Origin: Carettochelys insculpta
Lineage: Eukaryota > Chordata > Testudines > Carettochelyidae
Direction of reading: 5' to 3'
Length of the DNA: 64,000 nucleotides
NCBI RefSeq assembly: GCF_033958435.1
Contig: NC_134161.1
Location: 12,524,001 to 12,588,000 of the forward strand
How positions within the stretch are numbered: position 1 is the stretch's first letter; each line of letters begins with the position of its first letter. The notes under the pieces are model-generated. The model searched no databases, was not told the DNA's origin, and was given only the letters and a program-made list of their open reading frames with translations. Position numbers and translations under genes: made by a program. Shown here piece after piece: positions 54,616 to 64,000 of this stretch.

Positions 54616-57600
54616 AGGAAAATCTCAGTTTGCTGTATGTATCAGTAGGGCTTTTGTTCTCTTCATAGGGGTGCAAGACAGAGCCACATTACAACACTGT
54701 TCATGCAGTGGCAAGTCTGTCCAAAGATAAACAATGGAGACAAAGGTCAGATGAAGGGGAAAAGAAACACGAATGATACAAAAACGTGTTGACATTCATC
54801 TGCTGCCACAGCATGCTACTCAAGAGCTTGGAAGGCTTACAGACCTTCATCCAGGGAAAGTTTTAGATGGGCCATTACTCAGTGTAAAAATTTGATCCCA
54901 AATTAGGAATGTGCCAGGTTTTGTTAGGTGGTTTTGTCTGTTTGAATGGCTCTGGGAAACTCTGGGAAAGGGAAACTCTGGAGAAGTATACCCAGCACAA
55001 ACACCAACCAAAGCCCACAAGCATCCCATGAACCAAGTATGCAGCTGCATTGGGGAGCGTGGGATAGGCACTAAGAGAGGGTGCAGAAAAAATAGGAGAA
55101 CTGAACTTCAATGTTATGAAAGGAAAACACGTGGGCTTTTGGAACATATGGACTGCCTCGCCTTAGCTCCCTCATTTGCATGGTTTGTTTAAAAGGGACA
55201 GAGATCCTTTATCTCCAGAACATCCTTGGCAGTGTGCAATTCATGTGGCACAGCAATGCACCAGACCTGACCACCACACACAACCAATTTAGAATAGGGA
55301 AGCCAAAAAAAAAGGCTCCATAAAACCCTCGTGAGCATATTCGCTCCAAGTACAGGGATTCTCAACTTCTACATCCTTCTAGCATCTACTCTGAAGCAGG
55401 CAAAGTACTGGAACCCTGATCCACCTCACACTCTGGACTCCTGGCTCACCAGACTAGTCCACCTAATGTGCCCAGATCCCAACCTGCAGCACCTCATCCT
55501 CACCTGGCACTGGGCATGATCCTGTAGGTCAGGAGGACTTGAGAGCCAAGGTGCTGTCCGAGCATGAATGTCCCTATTGCTATTTTCAGTGCTCAAGCTC
55601 TGCTAGAGTGAGATTGTCTACTCATTCCCAACCTCAGTGTAGATGTACCCAGGGAAACCTCCAGATTCCAGACCAGCACCTACCCTGGGCAAGTGATTCT
55701 CATCACCCCGGTATTCAGCTACTGAAATTAGCACAGGAAAATAATGAAACCCATATCCCATCCATAGCACAGCCCCATTAAACTGCAGGAGGACTGTGAC
55801 AGACAATGGGGGTGGTTGTTCTTGTGTCGGCTCATAAATATTTAACAGAGAGCAATTTGTAAAGAAGAATGTTATTAAGGCTGATGAAGTCTGGGGCTGT
55901 GAATGTGGCCGTAGATCAGCCGTTGCCAGTCTAGTATGTATAACCCTCTCCGAACAGCCTTGTGGCAAATCAGCTTTGTTGGGCAAAACAAACAAACAAA
56001 CAAACATATAAAATCAAATACCAAGCCCGGGAGACCCTGGGGGACAAGTGCGAGGCGTCGGAGGGATATCCTACCAATAGATCAGGGCCTGGCAATCTCC
56101 TTATGCAGCAAATCAGATCTCTGAAAGGTGGGAGAAAAAGGCTAAAAAGCCAATAAAGCTGAATGCACTTGATCAAAAGCAATTCTCAGCAGCAATTTTT
56201 AGCACAAACACTGTTTTTTTTCCCCCTCTTTTCTGTAATAGCAAATTAATCTTTTTATTGCTGCTGAAGCTACACACTAATTATATTTATCCCAGTGCTT
56301 TATGCAGTATTGGCATAAGCTTTTTTGGTGGCTTTCGTGGGTCTATTTGATTTCATCTGCTGCGTTTCTGTTCCAGTGGCCCCAAAGTGAGAGGTGAGAA
56401 AGAGTCTGTTATGGCCAAGAGAAAACTAATCATTCCCCTTCCTGCAAAAGGATGAGAAATAGCCTCCCTCTGCACAAAGGCTGCATGGAAGAGTTGGAAT
56501 TAAAGGGGGGGGAAAACTTAGGTTCTCTGTCGCTTGGGAAATTTTGAGATCAAAATTTGTTCAGAGTCACACTATGCCATGATTTGACAGGATAAGCAAG
56601 GTCAAATTACTCACTCGTGGTGCTGCTATGTAAAGAAATAAGGCAAAAATCATAATGTTCTGAAATGAAACAAAGAATCCAAGTTTGAAACACTTGGTTT
56701 TGAAATATTTGATTTTTCCCAAACCAACCAAATATGATGCAAAAAATACAAAATATGTTGATATTTCCTTTGCTTTCTTTTTTTTTAAAAAATCCCACAT
56801 GCAAAACTGTCGAAATTGACGAAATGTTTTTCACCCAAAATAAGTTGTCTTCCAAATGCATGAGTGTTTGGATGAAAATCCTGCCACCAGCTGTAATGGG
56901 GAACAGATCCTGCCTCTTGGTTTTAAATAAGTTTTAGTGCTGGCAAACGTAGCTGGATGAGGGCCCTACAGGCAGACAGCCAAATTCATTGGGGATGTGT
57001 AAGTTAAATGCCAACAAGTATTTTAGGTCTAAGAGGGCATCGCCTGGTACAATTTATGCGTGAGCACTGGGAAAACGGCAGAGGCAGCACCGGCTTAGAT
57101 CAGTGTCTGAATATAGCCCCGAGGCTGACGACACCTGTGAGATGAGAGGACGAATTTCCACAATATAGAACCTGATCCAAACCCCTTTGAAGTCAATAGG
57201 CATCCTTCTAATGAGCCCAGTGGACTTTGGCTCCAGCCTAGACTGCTCTACCAAAGTGCCTTGACCCTGAGCCAGAGGGACCAGCTGGAGAAGTGAGAAA
57301 GTATTTCCACAGGCCATTCAGTCCTCTCTGCTAAGGTGCCCAGTTCCTGCTAATTGCCATCACACTTTCTGCATTATCCTAAACCCCGTCCAAGCATGAA
57401 TGAGACTAGATGCCATCAACTCATTTCATACACTGTGCAGGGCCCAGGGAGGGAGCTTTCATAGAGAGCTGATAATAATACTCAATACCTCCTAGGATCA
57501 GCCCCTTAACCTGGATTTGAACCGGTGTCCTCGGGATAAAAAAAAATAATCAGTCTAGCCAATTACCATTCCTTTAGTGGCACCAAGCTCCACTGCTAAT

Positions 57601-59599
57601 TGACTCCCTTTTTCACAAAGAGGGTTATTTCTTTGACCCGGTTTCTGCAACATTCTCCCTGCATGGTCGGGGCTGGTAATAGCTAACGCTGCTGATTGAC
57701 CATCTGAGCAGCAGCATCCTAAGCCTACTTGAAAGACCAAATCAGATCTGCGAAGACACTTTACAGTACAGCAGCAAATAAAGCGGCCTGTGCAGTCACA
57801 ATTTATAGCTGTTTCCAGATTGATTTCCCTTTCCTAATGGTCGGAAGTATTGAGAGAGGGTGGGAAGGCCCAAAGAACCCACAGGAACCTGAGGATAGAA
57901 GAGACATTTGGTTTATAACCAATGTTGGTTGGTGCGTGCATGGCGTCCGTGCCGCTCAGTTTCCAGGGCCACAGGACTCTCTGTGAATTTAGCCCTGATC
58001 CAGCCCCAACTGACATTAATGCTCAGACTCTTACTGACCTATGAGCACTGGATACAAGTGCTGGCTCATAGGAAAGGAATCTCAGCAGAGAAAGACATTG
58101 CTTTCTCGTCTGTTCTCTGGGATGCACTGGCTGGGTCAAAGATCTGAGGCTGGGCCCTGCCAAGGTTATCCACTCAGGATGGACTAAAAGTTACTGCAGT
58201 GTGACAGCCACTTGCTGCAACCTGTAGCACACCAACCAGTGGAACTCAGTCCCCCCCCCGGAGAAGAAGTGAGCCATATAATCCAAGACCCCAGTAGGCA
58301 GCATCAGAGGAGATGTCAAGACCTGTGCAGCACCCTGACCCCTCAGATCAGGGCAGAAGCACACGTAGAAAACCTGCAGAGTCATATCTGACCCCAGCCC
58401 CACCTGGGGTCTCTTAAAGGCACACTCCCTTACAACAGGACTCAGGCTTTATCACTATCAGCATGACCCAGTTTCACCCCCACTGCAATCACGTAGTTGT
58501 GCCTGGGCGGGGGGGTGGGGGGTGTCATTCACTGCTCCGGCACCTCCCTCCTCTGCCACTTTCCGCAGACTGCCACTCCCGCGCTCCTTTGCAGCACTCC
58601 CTTATGCTTTACTTGGAAAGTGCACCAGCTCAAGCTGTCATCAGGCAGTCTGGCTACCCCATGCAGCTGCGCACCTTCACGCTGTGAGACCTCATCCATG
58701 TGTCGCTTGCAGGCGGAGGAGGGACATGACTGAAGATGCCATCCCTGCCTCGAAAGCTGTCAGGCAGGTGATGCTTCCAGAAAGGGGAGCAAAATTGTTC
58801 CAGTTTATTGTGGGATGAGTTTCGGGCTCTTTGGTGCTAGCCCCTGTCTGCGTCTGGGAGCTTCCCCATTGCCCGGTGCAGCATGGCAGCTGTCCAGGCC
58901 AGATTGTCAAAGGGGCTTCAGCACGGATGCAGGGAGGAGCCCGGGGGGACTTGCAGAGGTGCCTAAGGAGGTAAGGGACTAACTCCTACAGAATTGAGGA
59001 GAATTAGGCATTCAGTCGGGTTAGGCCCTGATGGAAATTTCTCTAGGTGCCTAAATCCCCTTGAAAACCTGGTCCTATGTTCTGGAGATCCTCCCCCCAC
59101 CCACCGGTGGGTCCAACACGTTCTCTGCTGTGCTCCCGTCTTTCAAACTCCACAGATCCAGCCACCTCCCCTTACACTTGGCATCCGCTGTTCTGCACCA
59201 GCTCAGCAGGCAACACCCTCAGCCTGCTCAGTGTTGGTGCTGGCGGCTCAGCCCTTCCCCCTTCGCTTCAGCACCTGGCCCCAAGCCACCCACTCCAATC
59301 CTCCACCTCCTCCTTGCCTCTTCCGCACCTCCTCCCACTGAGTGCACCCTGCTCCTGCTCCTCCCACTCTGTCCCGGAGCGTGGGCAGGATTCTCTTATT
59401 TGCAGCGCTGGCAGGGCAGGAGAGGAGTTGGTAAGCGCTGGGCCCCTGGCGCACTAGGAGAGGCAGGAGAAGAGGGAGCTTGGCATTGGCGGGTGCTTCC
59501 TATCCACTATTTTCTCCTGGTCGGGGCTCCAGCCCTAGCACACCCACAGGGATAGCGCCGATGTTTCCCAGGAAAAGCCCACTAAGAAGTACTCAGGAA
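54616..59599. other. Long mostly unique stretch
   Basis: About 5 kb. It contains an (AAAC)n run at about 55986-56006, a G/C homopolymer near 58251-58259, and a possible old MITE end ('gtgtagatgtaccc', about 55632-55650). The part near 56150-56390 is repeat-free and AT-rich. The proline-rich frames near 59061-59555 come from CT/CC-rich composition and are not called genes. Confidence 0.4.
55986..56006 (+). repeat. (AAAC)n microsatellite
   Basis: Five tandem AAAC units ('aaacaaacaaacaaacaaac') follow 'gggca'. It is a short simple repeat. Confidence 0.85.
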
Positions 59600-59779
59600 G
59601 AGTGTTCCCTGTAAGCTGGGCGCTTGCGCAGCCACTCGGGGCTGATTCAAATGCCACCCAGCTGATGAACAGAGCACCCACAGCCAGGTTTGTGTTTCTA
59701 GAGGTGGTGCACATCCCCATGCTGCGGTGCACATACTAATTATTCCATGCATGGATGGAAAAGATTCGCGAGAACATGG
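59600..59779 (+). mobile_element. Non-autonomous hAT element, copy E (180 bp)
   Basis: The ends are 'gagtgttccct' and 'gagaacatgg'. The flanks CTCAGGAA (59592-59599) and CTTAGGAG (59780-59787) agree at 6 of 8 bases. The interior has 'gtaagctgggcgcttgcgcagcc', 'gccacccagctgatgaacagagcaccc', 'gtgtttctagaggtggtgcacat' and 'catgcatggatggaaaag'. Confidence 0.9.
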
Positions 59780-60289
59780 CTTAGGAGCTAAGCAATCTGC
59801 AAGGCACAAACGCACCTCAGAGAGGCAACCCTGCTCACTGGTTCCTATCCCTGTGGTGCAAACATCCAAGAGGGAACTGATTCATACCTTCACTCTGGCC
59901 CTTCTGGACCATCATACCCACAGTCATGAGCAGATAAGACTCACGGGCACAGTGAGGGTCTATATTCCCCTCTAGTGGCCGATGCACGTAAGAGGTTAGT
60001 AAGTCAGCTACTGTTTCTGAACTCTGGTTGGAGCGCTCAGTAGCCGCTTATCCTTTCAGATCGAGAGATCCCCAGGCCACTCCTTGTGCTGACAGCCCAT
60101 CCAGTGACTGGGGTTCCACAGTCAACTCACACCTTGTTTTACTAACACCCAGGCTGTTTTAATGAACAAAGGAGACAGCACGGGACAGGCTGCCTGACTC
60201 CCAGAGGCCAGTCCCTTGCTCTTGCAGGGAATGCTGTCGTACCTTCCTTGTCATGAACGTCTCAAAAGTTTGGTTTCTTGCCCCTCACT
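59780..60289. other. Unique sequence, nothing recognised
   Basis: About 510 bp between the hAT copy and a possible CR1 remnant. No feature is recognised. Confidence 0.4.
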
Positions 60290-60490
60290 GCTCCTGTGGG
60301 GAAGCTGTTCCAGAGCCTGTGGTTGTTAGAAATGTGCTTTCATAGTTTTGTCATGGCCATTTCTTCTTGTCCCTTCAGCTTCACAGCACTTCTCGAACCT
60401 GGGACAGGAAACCCTCTGATGCATTTCTGGAGAGCTATCAGATCCCCTTCTCAGCCTTTTGCTGCTTTCACTCCTGCAGCCTGGTTTGAT
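60290..60490 (-). mobile_element. Possible old CR1-like 3' UTR remnant
   Basis: 'ggaagctgttccagagcctgtgg', 'tttcttcttgtcccttcagcttcacagcacttctcgaacc' and 'gagagctatcagatccccttctcagcc' have the order and wording of an antisense LINE (CR1-like) tail. The similarity is low, so this is tentative. Confidence 0.4.
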
Positions 60491-60504
60491 ATTTGATTAA
60501 AGCC

Positions 60505-60732
60505 CTTCAGGCCTGGGACCAGATGTACCTTTGAGTTTGGAAAGTGCTTAGCACATTTTGTACCGCCCCCCCCTCCGGTGATAATAAACACCAATACCAC
60601 CTCTAGCACTATACTGCTCATCAGTAGATCTCAAGACACTTTACAGAAGAAGGTCAGTATCCTTATGTGCATTTTGCAGCTAGGGAACTTGAGGCACAGA
60701 TAAGTGAAGTGACTCGTCCATGTGATGGAAAA
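60505..60732. repeat. MIR/L3-like ancient repeats, two adjacent pieces
   Basis: The first piece reads 'cttcaggcctgggaccagatgtacctttg...ggaaagtgcttagcacatttt', ending in 'taataaacacc'. The second reads 'catcagtagatctcaagacactttacagaagaaggtcagtatcc' and 'gggaacttgaggcacagataagtgaagtgac'. Both are old amniote repeat tails; the family name is not certain. Confidence 0.55.
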
Positions 60733-62044
60733 ACTCCACAAAATTCAGTGACCTCTGGACCAGGCCTTATCTTTCAATAAGGAGTCCGATGCCATAAAAG
60801 ATAGGTGGCAACATCCACTGCTCAAAGCTCCTTCAGCCACCGTGGTCTTTACATCAAGTGCCAGCAAAAGCAACAGAATGGGGCAGGAGGAGAGAGACCA
60901 CAGTGGGAGTGAGCATTTGCCCTTGAAAAGGTGAAGAAAAATCTTTCAGTGCAATACAATTTGGAAAGTTCTAAATGAAGAAATTACTCAATCTACCTTG
61001 GGACTGCAGCTGCTCTATAAACCACTGTAAACAAAGCCTTCAGAACCAACGACTAAGGATTGTACTGACAGAGAGGAGCCCAGGCTAAATTGACTAGTTG
61101 TCTCTGTTGTCCTTGAAACTCAATTTTGCCGTTGCTCACCTCATTTCAAATTAGCACAGGCGCCTCACAGTCCAGTGCTGCTCTTCAGGGGCTCCGTTAG
61201 ACAAGTTCTTCACCACGCTTCTTTCTTTCTGCACATCAGCTCAGGGCCTTGCTCTCCTGCACAGCCACAGAGAAATACGGTAAAGGGGACTAATCTGAGG
61301 TACCAAGAAGAATCTCAGGATAAACTTCACCCCTGTGCGGAAGAGTCAACACAAAGTCCAGGTCTTAGTTGGAAAGCTTTTCATTGCAGTTATGTGCAGA
61401 AGCATGGTGCTGCACCCCTGAATGTGGCAGTGGGGAGATAGGAGGAAGAATATGTTGTCTGGAACTGTATGGAATATTCACACTAGATCTAAAGAACTCT
61501 TGAAATTAGCAGTTCTCTTGGCTTCTAGCAAATGTGTGAAAGCATGTGCTGATTTCACACCAAAAATTCTGCAAAATGGCAATTTCTATTTGAAAAGAGG
61601 ACTTCTTTTCGGTTAAAATGGAAAACTAAAGGTTTTCAACTAGAGCTGGCCAACCTTTTAATGAAAATCTGAAATTGGCCAAATTATTTACAAAACGCCT
61701 AACGTGTCTTTGGGAGGGGAAAAACATCTCTGTTCTTCAAGCAGCTCTAATTGTGACATTTCAGAATTTGACGTTTCGCCTGGAAAAAGATCTATGTTTT
61801 AAGTGGTAAATTTTCTACATTGACTGTTTTGATATGAAACCAGCCGTTCTGTGATGTTTTTCCCCCAAAGAAGGCTAAATGTCTAAGACGCAAAATGACT
61901 CAGAATGAAATTGTCATTTTCTTTTTTCCTTGACATTTTCCCCCAGTATCTGAGCGCTTTTGCATATACTGGCTACTGCAGATGGCAGGCAATTGCTATA
62001 CAATAGGAATGTTACAGAACACGATATCTTTAGTATGAAAACGC
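60733..62044. other. Unique sequence, nothing recognised
   Basis: About 1.3 kb, AT-rich towards its end. No repeat family or coding region is recognised. Confidence 0.4.
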
Positions 62045-62345
62045 CCCCCTGGCACTAGGTGGTGTACACACATAATGACAAGTAGTCCAAAGTGTTTACA
62101 AACAAAAGGAACAAAACAAATAAAGGAAACACAATCAGCTGCATTTTAGAGATGGAGAAAAGGGAGATTAAGGCCAAGATCCTCAAACACTTTTACGCAT
62201 CCAGCTGTGATTGATTTCAATCGGAATGTAAATGCCTTTGAGGATCTGAGTCCAAGTGACTTCACAAAGATCACACAGGAAAGTATGTAGCGGAACCAGG
62301 AATTTAATCCATAGCCCCTGGTCCTGTTCCATGACTCTCAGGGTT
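62045..62345 (-). repeat. MIR/L3-like ancient repeat
   Basis: The blocks 'ctggcactaggtggtgtacacacataatga', 'gcattttagagatggagaaaagggaga', 'gtgacttcacaaagatcacacagg' and 'gaaccaggaatttaatcc' match, in order, the antisense old amniote repeat. A segment in the middle (about 62180-62260) departs from it. Confidence 0.55.
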
Positions 62346-62528
62346 ACACTGGTTTGGAATTCTCCTGCTTCTCCAGAGTTTTTAGTTGCTAGTGGCAATG
62401 TGTGTCCAAGATAGTTAAGGAGCTCAGCTCATTGGCACCTCACACCTCATGGAGCTTTCATATAGCTTCCTTTCCAGCTCTCCTGCCCCACTGCGTGAGA
62501 GGAGATGGGAATATTTCTGCCTGTCAAC
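62346..62528. other. Unique sequence, nothing recognised
   Basis: A short stretch between the ancient repeat and a hAT copy. Nothing is recognised. Confidence 0.4.
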
Positions 62529-62712
62529 CAATGTTCCCTGTAAGCTGAGCACTTGGGTGGCTGCCCAGGAGAGATTCAGTTGCCTTTCTGCTGATTAGCA
62601 GAGTGCCCACAGTGGAAAGCATGGTTCTATTGGTGGTGCACAGCTGCACATGCCTTGGCGCACAAAACAAAATTTGTTCTCCTATGGATGGAAAAAATTA
62701 GAGGGACCTTTG
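62529..62712 (+). mobile_element. Non-autonomous hAT element, copy F (184 bp)
   Basis: The ends are 'caatgttccct' and 'agggacctttg'. The flanks CTGTCAAC (62521-62528) and CTCCCAAC (62713-62720) agree at 6 of 8 bases. This is the best template for the family order: 'gtaagctgagcacttgggtggctgcccaggagagattcag', 'gattagcagagtgcccacag', 'ttctattggtggtgcacagctgcacatgccttggcgcac', 'caaaatttgttct' and 'atggatggaaaaaatta'. Confidence 0.92.
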
Positions 62713-63858
62713 CTCCCAACAGCCAATCAGCCTATTATGCTGGATGTCACTGGACGGGAACAAGAACACCAATAAAACAAAATGATCAGGCTAGCAAAGG
62801 GATTGGGTCCTGGTGGCACATGCTACTTCCAGCCTCACTCCATTCCTCCCCACTCCAACCTCACACACTGCTCCAGCTGCAGTGCCCTCAGCTCCTTTGA
62901 ACCCTGCCACCGAGGGCCACGTCTTCAGATGGTATAAATGGGAATGGCCTTGACTTCAGTGGAACAGGGCCTGTTTATGCTCGCTGAGGATCTGGCACAG
63001 AACAGCCAACCCAGAGGCGCACTCCACAGAACTCCTGTACGGCTGCTGCCTACCCCTCCCACGTAGAAGTTCCCTGGACAACTACGTTTCCACTTCTGTT
63101 CACACATGCTGCTGCCTCCCTCTAGGCAGCCAGATGTCTATGTCTTGCCCCCATACCTGAGCGAACCACGAACAGGGGGAAGGACAGGCAGAGACCCCAT
63201 CTCACATGCTGGGCCTGACCCGCTTGTTGTGCCCACCTGACTCCAACGAAAATGGTTGAGGCACAGGGAGAGGAAGACACCCTGATACCCCAGGGATGAA
63301 GGCACTCACTTGAGGAGGGCAGATTGCTCTTTACAACCGTTCCCCTCAGGCAGTGGAGGTCTCGAACCAGGATTGCCTCCAGCTTGGAAGAAGACCTAAC
63401 CACTGGGATACACCGAGGTACGTTCCCCTGCATTGTTCGTGGAGCCGAGAAGGCATCTAATCCTCTTTCCCAAGAAATGGCTGAGGTGCTTAAGCCCCCG
63501 ACTACAGCAGAGGGGATCCTGGCTGTGGACTGCAGACAGGGATAAGGACCTCCCTGCAGCAGGGACTTGGGTGCTAAAAATGGAAAGGCGCAGGGCTGTG
63601 GACAGGCTGCTCTCAGCCTCCCATTCTGGTGCTTGGGAATCACATGCACAGGTGCCCGTCACCCTCTGCATTTCCAGAGTAGGAACTTCAGCACCTCACT
63701 GAAGCTGCGTGGGCCCCCGCGCTGTCCCAGTCATTTCCTGGATGGCTAAAATGCCCATCCACCCCATCACATGCCTCTAACTCTCGCTGGCGTCCTGACG
63801 ATGACCACCGACTCCAATCCGCACACACGCAGGGCAGAGTGCTGGCTTTGATGCAGTA
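62713..63858. other. Mostly unique sequence with a MIR-like fragment
   Basis: At about 63345-63415 a degraded antisense MIR-like piece is seen ('ctcgaaccaggattgcctcc', 'agacctaaccactgggat'). A 175-codon antisense frame at 63122-63649 has no recognised domain. Nothing else is recognised. Confidence 0.4.
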
Positions 63859-63976
63859 GGGTGACCAGGTAACAAGTGTGAAACTCCGGACAGCGGGGCA
63901 GAGTAATTGGCACGGATAAAAATACAGCTTAGTGTATCAGGACTGCCCTGATGAAAACCAGGAAATCTGGTCACCC
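63859..63976. mobile_element. Short TIR element (gggtgaccag...ctggtcaccc), 118 bp
   Basis: The ends GGGTGACCAG and CTGGTCACCC are a perfect 10-bp inverted pair 118 bp apart, as in a widespread short non-autonomous DNA transposon of amniotes. TA precedes the left end, but TA does not follow the right end, so the target duplication is not confirmed. Confidence 0.65.
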
Positions 63977-64000
63977 GGCCATGGCAGGGCATTTCCCTGC

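Noticed and set aside
55555..55650. Possible MITE end (gtgtagatgtaccc)
   Set aside because: Only one terminus is visible and the opposite inverted end could not be found.
59061..59555. Proline/serine-rich frames of up to 164 codons
   Set aside because: They arise in all frames of a C/T-rich region, which is what low-complexity DNA produces.
63122..63649. 175-codon open frame on the minus strand
   Set aside because: The composition follows the GC-rich local sequence, no family motif is visible, and the overlap with a MIR-like fragment makes a gene unlikely.
1..64000. CRISPR arrays, rRNA, operons and other prokaryotic features
   Set aside because: No regularly spaced identical repeats, no ribosomal RNA sequence and no closely packed coding frames occur. 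The transposon content is vertebrate.

Overview
The window is non-coding nuclear DNA from a vertebrate, most likely a turtle or another non-squamate reptile. I infer this from its mobile elements: abundant CR1 LINEs (with the ITETWW-type endonuclease, the FADD reverse transcriptase and the antisense tail 'gggtcagaccaaaggtcc'), Penelope-like elements with a GIY-YIG domain, a non-autonomous hAT family with 8-bp target duplications, TA-flanked mariner-like elements, MITE families that share the end 'ggctacgtctacac', and old MIR/L3-like repeats. I recognise no host-gene exon, tRNA, rRNA, CRISPR array or prokaryotic feature. No open frame exceeds about 177 codons, and every long protein match is to a retroelement. 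Species assignment is inference only.

Layout. 1-5.2 kb: a MIR-like SINE, a 688-bp MITE and an ancient repeat probably split by a MITE. 5.2-8.3 kb: a nearly complete but broken CR1. 9.1-10.7 kb: an antisense CR1 split by a hAT element. 12.8-14.2 kb: a MITE, then the C-terminal relic of a second, non-CR1 type of non-LTR retrotransposon. 17.1-19.1 kb: a CR1 split by an inverted-arm Penelope insertion, then an ancient repeat, a MITE and a GC-rich repeat. 20.2-20.75 kb: a doubtful LTR-like stretch. 22.7-26.3 kb: a G-rich minisatellite-like tract, a hAT copy, a tiny Penelope tail with a perfect 11-bp target duplication, a mariner-like element, and a CR1 split by a second Penelope palindrome.

28.3-35.3 kb: CR1 tails and a Penelope tail split by a MITE. 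36.3-40.3 kb: two hAT copies, the Penelope GIY-YIG relic and a MITE-in-MITE nest. 41.8-47.8 kb: a GT microsatellite, a 710-bp MITE that is sister to the one at 1.2 kb, another MITE, two CR1 fragments, a hAT copy and a GC-rich repeat. 49-50.7 kb: the second mariner-like element and a hAT copy. 50.7-59.6 kb: mostly unique sequence. 59.6-64 kb: two hAT copies, ancient repeats and a short TIR element at the end.

Nothing here works as a set of genes. The content is a layered record of insertions. The nestings give relative ages: CR1 copies are older than the hAT and Penelope copies inside them, and one Penelope tail is older than the MITE inside it. The best-supported results are the eight-copy hAT family, whose 8-bp duplications I read individually, the inverted-arm Penelope insertions, and the relic of an unassigned non-LTR retrotransposon at 13.4-14.2 kb. 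All family names rest on recognising motifs and ends by eye; no search was run.
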